This document shows, in pieces, positions 1-8,237 of a DNA stretch of 64,000 nt. Below the pieces are notes generated by a model. The model saw only the letters and a list, made by a program, of their open reading frames with translations, was not told where the DNA came from and did no database searches. How positions within the stretch are numbered: position 1 is the first letter of the stretch; every line of letters begins with the position of its first letter. The DNA comes from Terriglobia bacterium. GTDB lineage: Bacteria; Acidobacteriota; Terriglobia; Terriglobales; Acidobacteriaceae. The translations under genes and the position numbers were made by a program. Location of the stretch: positions 1 to 64,000 of the forward strand of contig JAIQFT010000020.1 of assembly GCA_020073185.1 (NCBI GenBank), read 5' to 3'.

Positions 1-530
1 GCGCGTTGGCGCTCTTCTTGACTGTGCTTGCGCCGGCGGTGGTCGAACTCGCCGTGCTGCCGCTGGAGCCGCTGGAAGCATCGGCGGCTGGCGTCATGAC
101 GAAGTCGCTCAGCGGGTGCCCGCCGACGGTCTCGGCGTCACCGGCCTTGAGCGCGTAAGGAACTGAGACGAGCAGCACGCGCGGCTGCTCCGCTTCCTGC
201 TCCACCTGTACGCCCAGCCAGCGCGCTTCATTGCTGGTGAACAGCTCCATGGGCACGCCGTCTTTGGAATTGGCGCCCAATAAGACGCTGTAGTGGCCGC
301 CGGGACGCAGGATGACGTTCTGCACTTCCTGCCACAAGGGCGCGCCGCCGGTTGCGTCCTTGTACAGTGCAAAGGTGATGCCAAGCGTTCGATTCGTTGG
401 CGAATGATCATGCCCGGTAAGGGTGCCGGCGACGCGCACGTAGCGCGGCACAATCGGATTCGAGGCCTGTTGCGCACCCAAGAAGACGGAGCAGAAAACG
501 AGCAAGGTCGCCGTTAACAGACGATGCATA
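1..530 (-). CDS. Secreted surface protein, N-terminal part (runs off the window)
   Basis: The frame is open from an ATG at 530 to the window edge, giving 176 residues without a stop. The protein begins with a signal peptide (MHRLLTATLLVFCSVFLGAQ), so it is exported. The following domain contains VPRYVRVAGTLTG, then LGITFALYKD, YSVLLGANSKDGVP, ARWLGVQVE and VSVPYALKAGDAETVGG. I recognise this order as a domain that recurs at the start of many secreted acidobacterial proteins of unknown function, some with fibre-like or S74-peptidase C-termini. The last visible stretch is Ser/Thr/Ala-rich, suggesting a linker to a missing C-terminal region. The role is unknown. It lies downstream of, and on the same strand as, the glycosyltransferase at 939-2426, but 408 bases separate them, so it is probably a separate unit. 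Confidence 0.72.
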
Positions 531-938
531 ACTCTCCTTTGGCCGGCCCGGAATCCGGAATGAAGATAGGACGGTGTGTCTGGGCTCGCGGCACTCAAGT
601 GGGATTAGGTGACCGGATTCTGTAGGCAGAGAGCACCCGCCGTCAACGGCAAATCCGCCCCTACCTTGTTACCAACGGGCTATGTCAATCGAATCAAGAT
701 TTTGCTGCGCCACTGTCGGTGTCGGTGAAGAGTGTCCCGACGCCGACCGGCAGACAGTCGCAAGTAAGCGGCGGCATTCAGGCGAAATCGTGCTCAACGG
801 GCGGAATGCAAACTTGCCAGTCAACTGTGCCGCATGCCAGGCGCGGACGCCGACGTCAGAATCCGTTCCGATTCGCAGGGGATACTAGATCGCAGCGGCA
901 CGCAGTTGCTTGGAAAACAGTCCACCGTCAAACCACGC
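531..938. other. Intergenic region without a convincing gene
   Basis: This 408-base stretch separates the secreted protein gene on the left from the glycosylphosphotransferase. Small open frames on the plus strand (for example 682-888) have no ribosome binding site, no recognisable motif and overlap each other, so I do not call them. It should contain the promoter of the leftward gene; AGGAGAG-like bases (revcomp of 533-538) lie just before its ATG. A weak stem-loop (about 711-757, arms ACTGTC and GACAGT with G-U pairs inside) is visible. Confidence 0.5.
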
Positions 939-2426
939 TTAAATGCCGCGCATGAAGAAGAACAGAGTGTGGAGGAGGATAGCCACATCCATGAAGAAAT
1001 TGCGGTTGCGGATGTAGTAGAGATCGTACTCGATATTTTCGTGGATCAGCAGCGCGCGGTCGGCGCTGAGCTGCCAGAGGCCGGTGATGCCAGGTTTCAC
1101 CTGAAGGCGCTGGCGATGGCGCGGCGTGTAGGTGTCTACGATGAAGGGCATCTCCGGGCGCGGGCCGACAAGCGACATCTCGCCGCGCAGGACATTGATG
1201 AGCTGAGGAACCTCGTCAAGGCTGGTGCGCCGCAGAAACCGGCCCATGCGGGTAATGCGCGGATCCTCGGAAGCCAGCGGCGAATAGCCGTAGGCGGGCA
1301 CGTCGGTATACATGGTACGGAACTTGTAAAGGTCGAATAAGACAAGATCCTTGCCAACTCGCTTCTGCACGAATATTACCGGACCCTTGGAATCGATCTT
1401 CACGAGGACGGCTATGATCGCGCACACAGGCGCAAACAGCACCGACAGGAGAAATGCGAGCACGAGGTCAGCTACGCGCTTGGTGAAACCGTAAAAGATG
1501 CGCTGCGAAGGCCCGCGCAGGGAGGCCAGCAGGAGGCCGTCAATGTCGGCGTGTTCGATGAGCGAGTCGAATGGGACGTGGTGATTGGGGACGAAGGCGA
1601 GTTCGGCGCCAGCGGCCGCGGCGGCATTGAACACCTCGATGAATTTATCCCGCGCCAGCGAGGGAATAGCAACGACAACCATGCCGACGCCGTTTTCAAC
1701 CAAAAACTCGCTGGTGATCGGTCCGGAGACGATGGGCACGGAACGCTGGCGGCGGTACGCCAGTTCGAAAACGCGCGCGCCGACGGTGGCGGGATCGTCG
1801 TCAATCATGAGGACCGGATCAAGGCCGAGCTTGGGAGAGCGCGCAAGAGCCGAAAATACGCGACGCCCGGTGTGGCTGGCGCCATAGATGAGCACTTTAC
1901 ACACGCCGAACCCCTTGAGGTGGAGGGCACGAACGACAACGTAAACGAATTGCTTCTCGGCAATCAGGGCCGAGGGAACCAGGACCGTGGCGACCAGGAA
2001 CTGCGCGACGGGAAACGGCGCCCTGGCGAAATAGCAAATGAGGAACAGCAGCAGGAACAGCAGAGCCGAGACGCGCAATATGCGCTCGGTCTCTTTGACG
2101 CGCAGCAGCCCGTTCCCGCGGCTGTAGGCATCTTCACGGTCGAGCATGAGCACGAAGATGATCGACAGACTGAGGGTAGCGGCCAACAGCTGGACGGGCT
2201 GGTAGATTACTACTGGGTTGGGGGAAAAAAACCCGGCATTGTAAGCGAGATGCAAAGCTCCAAAAACGGTGATGAAGTCGGCGGCAAGCTCGAGCAGGGT
2301 CAGGACCTTTTCGAATTGAGTCGGCAGGCTGGACTTGGCGCCGGAGCGGGGGACAACGGCTAGAGTTGGCAGCGCCGTTGAACGACGAAGCCTGTTCGCA
2401 TCAACTTCCGCTCCGTAACTGCCCAT
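939..2426 (-). CDS. Polyprenyl glycosylphosphotransferase (initiating sugar-phosphate transferase)
   Basis: This 495-residue inner-membrane enzyme should transfer a sugar-1-phosphate from a nucleotide sugar to undecaprenyl phosphate, the first step of repeat-unit assembly. The layout is that of the WbaP/WcaJ/PssY long form: four membrane segments near residues 45-65, 77-95, 118-135 and 139-157, a Rossmann-like CoA-binding-type domain (about 170-300), a membrane re-entrant segment at 317-345, and the catalytic domain. Catalytic-domain motifs are KFRTM (368-372), SLDEVPQL (402-409), SLVGPRPEMP (418-427), PGITGLWQ (445-452) and YDLYYI (from 467). The ATG at 2426 follows GGAGGAG with good spacing. 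It stands alone on the minus strand, to the left of the terminator-bounded main operon, and is the only initiating transferase seen in the window. The sugar it transfers cannot be read from sequence. Confidence 0.93.
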   Translation of the reverse strand: MGSYGAEVDANRLRRSTALPTLAVVPRSGAKSSLPTQFEKVLTLLELAADFITVFGALHLAYNAGFFSPNPVVIYQPVQLLAATLSLSIIFVLMLDREDAYSRGNGLLRVKETERILRVSALLFLLLFLICYFARAPFPVAQFLVATVLVPSALIAEKQFVYVVVRALHLKGFGVCKVLIYGASHTGRRVFSALARSPKLGLDPVLMIDDDPATVGARVFELAYRRQRSVPIVSGPITSEFLVENGVGMVVVAIPSLARDKFIEVFNAAAAAGAELAFVPNHHVPFDSLIEHADIDGLLLASLRGPSQRIFYGFTKRVADLVLAFLLSVLFAPVCAIIAVLVKIDSKGPVIFVQKRVGKDLVLFDLYKFRTMYTDVPAYGYSPLASEDPRITRMGRFLRRTSLDEVPQLINVLRGEMSLVGPRPEMPFIVDTYTPRHRQRLQVKPGITGLWQLSADRALLIHENIEYDLYYIRNRNFFMDVAILLHTLFFFMRGI

Positions 2427-2980
2427 GAAAATAACTCCTCCGGCAACACTAAGGTGGAAACAGCGGGAAACAGCTCGGAACCGAGTCGCAAGAAGATTGA
2501 AACTATCGATTGGATCGCACAGCTTACATCAGTTTGATGCGGCACTCAATGAGAAATTTCTATCGAGAGCAGCAGTAATAAGAAGGATGGAATCCGAGCG
2601 CGTCGAGTCGCTCCCCCGTTCTACTTTCCGAACAGACCCGCACGTGCGGCGTTCCCGCATAGGGCTGTTCCCGAAAGTAGCTCGCGCATGCTTTTCGGGC
2701 AGCGCAGGGATGCGTGATAGGCTCGATCACGGTCTGCGGATTTCTCGTAAGGAAGCATTGTGCTTGCAACAACCTACCTCTCCGCGTTACAGTTTGCTGA
2801 TCGCCACAAAATGTGCCGCTGCAGGCCGGTGAGTGAATAACTCTGGTGGGAGGGAAGTGAAGTCACTTAGTAGCAGCCGCGCATCCGGACTCTCCGAGCG
2901 CGCATCCAGCGCACGCAGGCAGATGCAGGGCAATCCGTGAGTGATAACTTAGGAGACTATTTCCGGGGAAGCGAGGGTGT
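2427..2980. other. Divergent intergenic region with one large hairpin
   Basis: This 554-base gap lies between the divergently transcribed glycosylphosphotransferase and the epimerase, so it should hold both promoters. The only structure I can see is the hairpin at 2621-2680, described separately. Short open frames in both directions have no supporting features. Confidence 0.5.
2621..2680 (-). repeat. 60-nt hairpin resembling group II intron domain V (possible relic)
   Basis: The two ends are complementary: CTACTTTC pairs with GAAAGTAG, followed inward by an internal loop and AACAG/CTGTT. On the minus strand the core reads AGCCCTATGCGGGAAC then GCCGCACGTGCGGGTCTG, which resembles domain V of bacterial group II introns (AGC triad, CTATGCGG arm, CGCACGT return arm). 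The pairing is imperfect, with mismatches in the lower stem. A short open frame across it reads QPYAGTPHVRV, like the tail often read through this structure. No reverse transcriptase gene is present. It could instead be an unrelated regulatory hairpin. Confidence 0.35.
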
Positions 2981-4030
2981 ATGTCGTTGAAAAAGGTGCT
3001 GGTATGTGGCGCGGGCGGGTTTATCGGGAGCCATATGGTCAAAAGGCTCAAGCGCGAGGGATTCTGGGTGCGCGGTGTCGACCTGAAACATCCTGAGTTT
3101 AGGCCGTCTTCGGCTGACGAGATGGTGATCGGCGATCTGCGCGATGCGCGCACCTGGGAGCACGTCTTGGACACGCAATTCGACGACGTGTATCAGTTCG
3201 CCGCCGACATGGGCGGCGCCGGTTACATCTTTACCGGCGAGAACGATGCCCACCTGATGCACAATTCGGCAATGATCAACCTGCACATGGCCGATTACGG
3301 GATCAAGTGCAGGGTCAGGAGGGTATTCTATTCCTCGTCGGCCTGCATGTATCCGGCTTATAACCAAAAGGATGCGAAGAATCCCCAATGCGAAGAATCA
3401 AGTGCGTATCCGGCGGAGCCCGATAGCGAGTACGGCTGGGAGAAACTGTTCAGCGAACGACTGTACTTGGCATTTCATCGCAACTGCGGCTTGGATGTTC
3501 GCGTGGCCCGCTTCCACAACATCTTCGGTCCGGAAGGGACTTGGACAGGGGGACGGGAGAAAGCGCCGGCGGCCCTGTGCCGCAAAATCGCGGAGCAGCC
3601 TGATGGCGGCGAGATCGAAATGTGGGGTGACGGTGAGCAGACCCGCTCATTCCTCTACATCGACGAGTGCATCGAAGCCGTCGGCCGGCAGATGAACTCG
3701 AACTTCATGGGTCCGGTGAACATCGGCTCCGAGGAGATGGTGACCATCAACCAGATGGCGCAGATGATCATGGAGATTGCCGGCAAGAAGCTGAGCATTA
3801 AGCACGTGCCGGGTCCCACTGGTGTACGCGGGCGCAATTCGGACAACCGGCTCATTCGCGAAAAGCTCCAGTGGGCGCCCTCGCAAGCGCTGCGCGATGG
3901 TTTGCGCAAGACGTATCCGTGGATCGAACGACAGGTGCAACTCACGATGAAGCCGCAAGTGGCCGCGACGCTAACGGCGGCCACCGGACAGCAGACACTC
4001 CGCCGTAAGGAGCGCGTCGCGGCTCATTAA
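2981..4030 (+). CDS. NAD-dependent epimerase, GDP-mannose 3,5-epimerase-like
   Basis: The 349-residue protein is an extended short-chain dehydrogenase. It shows the cofactor motif GAGGFIG at 10-16, the catalytic serine region SSSACMYP (118-125), and the YxxxK pair Tyr151/Lys155. Several stretches match what I know of plant and bacterial GDP-mannose 3,5-epimerases: ADMGGAGYIF, AEPDSEYGWEK, RFHNIFGPEGTWTGGREKAP, MWGDGEQTRSF, VNIGSEEMV and GPTGVRGRNSDN. The expected reaction is GDP-D-mannose to GDP-L-galactose (or GDP-L-gulose), in the cytoplasm. GAGGG stands just before the ATG. It faces the rml genes across a terminator and is the only GDP-sugar enzyme in the locus; no GDP-mannose pyrophosphorylase is present, so the substrate must come from elsewhere. 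It could also be an epimerase with changed specificity. Confidence 0.85.
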   Translation: MSLKKVLVCGAGGFIGSHMVKRLKREGFWVRGVDLKHPEFRPSSADEMVIGDLRDARTWEHVLDTQFDDVYQFAADMGGAGYIFTGENDAHLMHNSAMINLHMADYGIKCRVRRVFYSSSACMYPAYNQKDAKNPQCEESSAYPAEPDSEYGWEKLFSERLYLAFHRNCGLDVRVARFHNIFGPEGTWTGGREKAPAALCRKIAEQPDGGEIEMWGDGEQTRSFLYIDECIEAVGRQMNSNFMGPVNIGSEEMVTINQMAQMIMEIAGKKLSIKHVPGPTGVRGRNSDNRLIREKLQWAPSQALRDGLRKTYPWIERQVQLTMKPQVAATLTAATGQQTLRRKERVAAH

Positions 4031-4047
4031 AATCAGCAATAAAGCAA

Positions 4048-4077
4048 GCAGAGGCCGCTCGCGGGAGCGGCCTCTGC
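4048..4077. terminator. Strong hairpin between convergent genes
   Basis: A perfect 13-base-pair stem (GCAGAGGCCGCTC with GAGCGGCCTCTGC) closes a GCGG loop. It sits 18 bases after the stop of the epimerase gene and 15 bases before the stop of rmlB, so it can end transcription from both sides. There is no long T run on either strand, which leaves some doubt about how it terminates. Confidence 0.75.
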
Positions 4078-4092
4078 TAATTGGGTGCGGCT

Positions 4093-5133
4093 TCAGGTGC
4101 GACGTAAAGTGTCGTCACGCTGTAAGTACTGACGGTGGTAGTAGTCGCGATAGCTGCCGTTCCGGCAGCGTCCGAGCCAGTCGACATGCTCAATGTACCA
4201 CTTAACGGTGAGACAGAGGCCCTCTTGGAAAGAGACCGCCGGCGACCAGCCAAGCTCGCAGCGAAGCCTGGAGCTCTCGAGTGCGTAGCGGCGGTCATGC
4301 CCGGGCCGGTCCTGCACGAAACGGATTAGAGATTCGGGCTTGGCCAGCAGGCGAAGGATGGAGTGCACCACTTCCAGATTGGTGCGGGGAGCTACGTCTC
4401 CAATATTGTAAATCTCGCCGGCACGTCCGCTTTCCAGGACGCGAGCAATGGCGCGGCAATTGTCTTCCACATAGATCCAGTCGCGCACATTCAGACCGTC
4501 ACCGTAAACTGGCAAGGATTTGTCTTCGAGGGCATTGGCAATCATCAGGGCGATGAGTTTTTCGGGGAATTGGTAGGGACCATAGTTATTGCTGCAGCGA
4601 ACGATCACGGCGGGAAATCCAAAGGTATGGTTGTAACTCAGCACCAGCAGGTCGGCAGCGGCCTTGCTAGCGGCGTACGGGCTGGAAGGATGGAGGGGAT
4701 CTGCTTCGGAGAAGGTCACGCCAACGGGTGCGCTGCCGTACACCTCGTCGGTGCTCACCTGGAGAAAGCGACTGAGATTGTGGCGTCGGCCAGCTTCCAT
4801 CAGAACCTGAACGCCGAGGACATTGGTGCGCAAGAAGGGGTATGGATCCTCGATGCTGCGGTCAACGTGCGTCTCGGCCGCAAAATTAACAACCGCGTCG
4901 AGACTCTCTCGGAAGACCGATTCGACCAAGGCCTGATCGGAAATATCGCCTTGGACGAAAAGATAACGCGAAGCAAATGGAGAGCCTTCGCCAACATCGG
5001 CGAGATTCTCGAGGTTTCCCGCGTAGGTCAATTTGTCTAAGTTAACGATGTAGACGTCGGGATGATGAAGAAGCATGTAGCGGATGAAATTGGATCCGAT
5101 AAAACCGGCACCGCCGGTAACGAGAATTCTCAA
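4093..5133 (-). CDS. rmlB: dTDP-glucose 4,6-dehydratase
   Basis: This enzyme converts dTDP-glucose to dTDP-4-keto-6-deoxyglucose, the branch point for deoxy and amino-deoxy sugars. The start is placed at a TTG (5133) because AGGAGAA lies nine bases upstream and the protein then begins [13 protein letters not shown] like other family members; the result is 346 residues, the usual size. The longer frame up to 5292 reads poorly and is rejected. Visible motifs are GGAGFIG near the N-terminus, the dehydratase triad region STDEVYG and YAASK, RCSNNYGPYQFPEK, and VYGDGLNVRDWIYVEDN. It follows rmlA (167-base gap) and is the last gene of the long minus-strand operon. rmlC and rmlD are not found, so the product probably goes to an amino or other deoxysugar rather than rhamnose made here. 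Confidence 0.93.
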   Translation of the reverse strand: MRILVTGGAGFIGSNFIRYMLLHHPDVYIVNLDKLTYAGNLENLADVGEGSPFASRYLFVQGDISDQALVESVFRESLDAVVNFAAETHVDRSIEDPYPFLRTNVLGVQVLMEAGRRHNLSRFLQVSTDEVYGSAPVGVTFSEADPLHPSSPYAASKAAADLLVLSYNHTFGFPAVIVRCSNNYGPYQFPEKLIALMIANALEDKSLPVYGDGLNVRDWIYVEDNCRAIARVLESGRAGEIYNIGDVAPRTNLEVVHSILRLLAKPESLIRFVQDRPGHDRRYALESSRLRCELGWSPAVSFQEGLCLTVKWYIEHVDWLGRCRNGSYRDYYHRQYLQRDDTLRRT

Positions 5134-5300
5134 GGTGTACGGTTCTCCTATTGAGGATTGCGTAAGATGGTTACTGTAGGAGCAGGTTTGCCTGTTGCCC
5201 CGAACCTGCGTCATACGCATGTACAAACTCGAGTACCCGCCAGCGTTTTCCGCAGCTTGGCAGGCACAGCCAAATTCCCAGATCACATCCACCGAAGCCG

Positions 5301-6098
5301 CTAGGTAGCGACTGCTTGAGCGTGGGCATTGTCGTCGGGGTTATCAGCGTCGGGTTTGCGCATCTTGTTGGCGCCGCTCTGAGCGACCATGTTCCAAGCC
5401 CGCAACAAGGAGTCGAAGGTACCAGCGTCGGTCCACCACCCGTCCAAAACGCTGTAGGTTAGCGCACCTTCAGCAACGTACAAGTTATTAACGTCAGTAA
5501 TTTCCAACTCTCCGCGCCAACTCGGCCGCACCTGGCGGATTTTGTCGAAGACTCCGTTGTCGTATAGGTACATGCCGGTAACGGCATAGCGGGTCTTCGG
5601 CTGCTTGGGCTTCTCCTCGATGCGGACGATCCGGCTGCCGCAAATCTCGGGGCAGCCGAAACGCTCGGGATCATCCACTTCCTTTAGGATGACATGAGCT
5701 CCGCTGGGTTGCTGACTGAACTGCTGTACCGCAGTGGTGATGTTATTCTCGATCAGGTTATCGCCAAGGACCACGCACACGCGGTCCCCGGCGACGAAAT
5801 GCTCCGCGTACGCGAGGGCGTCGGCAATTCCTTTGTTACCGCCCTCCTGGTAAGCGAAGGCGATATGTTTCAGACCGAAAGGGGCGCCGTTGTCGAGCAG
5901 GCGAAGAAACTCCCCCGCACTCTGACCACCCGTGACTACCAAGACGTCAGTTATGCCAGCGTTCACCAGCGTCTGAATGGGATAGAAGATCATGGGCCGG
6001 TTGTAGACCGGCAGCAAGTGTTTATTGGTCACGCGGGTGAGAGGATAGAGACGAGACCCAGTGCCTCCCGCAAGAACGACTCCCTTAATCGGTGCCAC
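5301..6098 (-). CDS. rmlA: Glucose-1-phosphate thymidylyltransferase
   Basis: The protein activates glucose-1-phosphate with dTTP to give dTDP-glucose, the substrate of the neighbouring RmlB. It carries the nucleotidyltransferase signature LAGGTGSRLYPLT followed by NKHLLPVYNRPMIFYP, then GGNKGIADALAYAE, VVLGDNLIE, the EEKPKQPKTRYAVTGMYLYD segment and GWWTDAGTFDSL. I place the start at a GTG (6098), with AGGAG about ten bases upstream; a TTG at 6119 is an alternative that would add seven residues. Length (265 residues) is a little below the tetrameric RmlA enzymes of about 290, matching the shorter form. The C-terminal tail after GANKMRK is acidic and likely disordered. Confidence 0.92.
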   Translation of the reverse strand: MAPIKGVVLAGGTGSRLYPLTRVTNKHLLPVYNRPMIFYPIQTLVNAGITDVLVVTGGQSAGEFLRLLDNGAPFGLKHIAFAYQEGGNKGIADALAYAEHFVAGDRVCVVLGDNLIENNITTAVQQFSQQPSGAHVILKEVDDPERFGCPEICGSRIVRIEEKPKQPKTRYAVTGMYLYDNGVFDKIRQVRPSWRGELEITDVNNLYVAEGALTYSVLDGWWTDAGTFDSLLRAWNMVAQSGANKMRKPDADNPDDNAHAQAVAT

Positions 6099-6202
6099 GG
6101 TAGTTGTAACTCCTGTCAAGCAAAGCGGCGATGAGCAAGCAGGAACATGCCCCAGAACTGATTGCCCAAGGCGCCGCCAGATGGTCGGATTTCGTCAGCG
6201 CG

Positions 6203-7030
6203 CTAGACACGGGAACGCGGCGAGCCAGTTGGCGCATGGGGCATGCTGGCAGCGAAGCGTTTCAGGCCGAGTGATTCGAGAGACAAGTAGTATAGGAACC
6301 GGACTATGTTGACCAGGTAGCGACGCCAAAGCCGGCGCGGCTCGAGGCAAAGGCGGAATAACCATTCTAAACCGTGATCGCGCATCCAGCTAGGCGCCTG
6401 CCGTAATTTGCCACTGTGGATATCGAATGCCTGGCCCACTCCGATCAATATCGGAACAGCGAGCCGTGTGCGGTGTTCGTACATCCAGCGTTCCTGTTTC
6501 GGACACCCCAGGCCGACCCAGACCACGTCCGGTGCGGTGCGATTGATGGTGTCAACCACCTGTTGGTCTTCCGCGGGCGTCAGCGGCCGAAATGGGGGAG
6601 AGTATGTGCCGACGACGCGCAACCCGGGAAAGCAGCGGGCCAAGGCAATGGCCAGTTCATCGGCAACGCCGGGCGCACCACCATAAAAGAAGTGGGTAAG
6701 ATCGCGAGTGCCATCCCGGCGGCAGACCTCGATCATGAGTTCCGGACCGTAAACGCGGCGGCTGAGGGCAAACCCGCGCTGGCGGCCGATCCAGACCAGA
6801 GGCGTGCCGTCGGGCACGCAGAGCTCGGACGTGTTCAGGACGAGTTTGAATTCCTCATCGCGCTGTGCCTCGGTGATGCCGTGGATGTTGGTCACTGCGA
6901 TGTAATGGCAGCGGCGCTCACACCCGGAGCGCCACGCCGAGGCCCATTCCTGCATCTGTTGGAGGACGCTGGGGATTTGGACGGCATCAACGCGGACTCC
7001 CAAAACCTGAAAGGAATCGTGGCTTGGCAT
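6203..7030 (-). CDS. WecG/TagA/CpsF family glycosyltransferase
   Basis: This 275-residue enzyme belongs to family GT26, which adds N-acetylmannosaminuronic acid, N-acetylmannosamine or glucose to a lipid-linked sugar at the inner face of the membrane. The family motifs are all present: TNIHGI near 47-52, PDGTPLVW (73-80, with the catalytic Asp74), RVYGPELM (92-99), FFYGGAPGVAD, GLGCPKQE (173-180), GVGQAFD (197-203), HGLEWLFRL (219-227) and EPRRLWRRY (230-238). The ATG at 7030 gives a normal family length and lies ten bases after the stop of the preceding glycosyltransferase gene. A ManNAcA donor would fit the UDP-GlcNAc 2-epimerase and dehydrogenase genes elsewhere in the locus, but the actual donor is unknown. 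Confidence 0.9.
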   Translation of the reverse strand: MPSHDSFQVLGVRVDAVQIPSVLQQMQEWASAWRSGCERRCHYIAVTNIHGITEAQRDEEFKLVLNTSELCVPDGTPLVWIGRQRGFALSRRVYGPELMIEVCRRDGTRDLTHFFYGGAPGVADELAIALARCFPGLRVVGTYSPPFRPLTPAEDQQVVDTINRTAPDVVWVGLGCPKQERWMYEHRTRLAVPILIGVGQAFDIHSGKLRQAPSWMRDHGLEWLFRLCLEPRRLWRRYLVNIVRFLYYLSLESLGLKRFAASMPHAPTGSPRSRV

Positions 7031-7040
7031 AAAGTGTTCT

Positions 7041-8237
7041 TTAGGAGCAGTGGGTCTCGGCACTTGCTGAACGCCCAAGGACAAACGCAATTGCCTCACG
7101 GAAGCCGTGGACCATCCGCTCATTGCTCCAGCATGCGATCCGCGCGAGCGCCTGTTGCGACAAACGGTCACGCAGCGCAGGAGACGCCAAGAGTCGCTCC
7201 ATGGCAGCGGCCAGCGCCGCAGAATCGCGCTCAGGAACGATAAAGCCGGTGATGCCATCCTGGACGAGTCCACCTGCAGCGGCACCAACAGCATCACTGG
7301 CGATTACGGGGACACCCTGATTCATAGCCTCGTTGACAACCAACCCCCACGGTTCCTTGCCGGTTGGCGTCGTGACCGATGGGAGGATAATGGCATAGGC
7401 AAGCGCGTAATATGCCGGCGTTCGCTCCGGTGGAACGTGGGAGCAGAAGCGAACGCGAGCGCCGAGTCCGAGTTGCGCGGCCTGCGCCTGCAGTCGGCAT
7501 TTTTCGGAACCTTCACCAACGATGACTAGCACGGCATCAGGCACAGTCAGGCAAGCGAAGGCATCGAGCAAATAGTTGATGCCTTTGCTGTTCTCCAGCC
7601 GGCCCAGGTAAAGGATGACGCGCTGGGTACGGGCGATGTTCAAGCTCTGACGGATCTGTTGTAACTGGTCGGGGGCAGCAGGTTGAGAATGCAAAGCATT
7701 GTCGACCGCGTGGGGGGCGACGAAGATGCGTTGCGGCGGAACCCCTTCGGAGATCAAGTAGCGCTTCACGTGTTCTCCGTAAACCACAATCGCGTCGGCG
7801 TGGCGGTAGATATATCGCGTCAAGGGAAAAGCCAAGCGATGAAACGTGGTCTGCAGGCGCATCCAGATGCCACTCCAGAGAACAAACGGCTTTTGCCGCA
7901 GACGCGCAATAACGTAGGTCACCGGAAGGGCGAAACGACCGTTGATACATTTGATGAAGACGTCGCACGGCTCCCGCAGGAGAAGCGGCGCCAGTCTGAG
8001 GGGAAACCGGGTGCCGCCGAGTTTGATGCCGGGCAGGTACTGGTAACGGAAACCTCCAGCACGAACACCGTGCTGTTGCTGCCAATACCATTCATCGCCG
8101 GCAGAAAAAAAGTAGTAGGTCACTGGATATTGCGTGGCGAGGATCTCATAGGTTCGAACCCGGTAATGGGGGCAAATATTGGTTACAAACACCAGCGTCG
8201 GAGCCTCGAGCCGAACTGCGGAACTTTTGCTAGACAT
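7041..8237 (-). CDS. Glycosyltransferase family 4 protein
   Basis: The 398-residue protein has the GT-B layout: an N-terminal acceptor-binding half beginning APTLVFVTNICPHYRVRTYE, then a C-terminal donor half with VILYLGRLENSKGINYLLDA, VIVGEGSEK and the nucleotide-sugar motif PWGLVVNEAMNQGVPVIASDAVG, containing the conserved ExxxxG-type acidic residue region. It should add one sugar to the growing lipid-linked unit in the cytoplasm. The start is set at the ATG at 8237, which overlaps the end of the methyltransferase gene by eight bases and suggests translational coupling; the longer frame to 8288 would give a 59-base overlap. Donor and acceptor cannot be assigned. Confidence 0.88.
   Translation of the reverse strand: MSSKSSAVRLEAPTLVFVTNICPHYRVRTYEILATQYPVTYYFFSAGDEWYWQQQHGVRAGGFRYQYLPGIKLGGTRFPLRLAPLLLREPCDVFIKCINGRFALPVTYVIARLRQKPFVLWSGIWMRLQTTFHRLAFPLTRYIYRHADAIVVYGEHVKRYLISEGVPPQRIFVAPHAVDNALHSQPAAPDQLQQIRQSLNIARTQRVILYLGRLENSKGINYLLDAFACLTVPDAVLVIVGEGSEKCRLQAQAAQLGLGARVRFCSHVPPERTPAYYALAYAIILPSVTTPTGKEPWGLVVNEAMNQGVPVIASDAVGAAAGGLVQDGITGFIVPERDSAALAAAMERLLASPALRDRLSQQALARIACWSNERMVHGFREAIAFVLGRSASAETHCS

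Noticed and set aside
711-757. Stem-loop with ACTGTC/GACAGT ends in the left intergenic region
   Set aside because: Pairing is weak and interrupted, and there is no T run or known RNA motif.
682-955. Small overlapping plus-strand frames
   Set aside because: They have no ribosome binding site, no conserved motif and overlap each other in different frames.
1551-2363. Plus-strand open frame of 270 codons opposite the glycosylphosphotransferase gene
   Set aside because: It is the complement of a clearly coding gene, its translation is rich in Glu, Gly and Arg without any motif, and it has no ribosome binding site.
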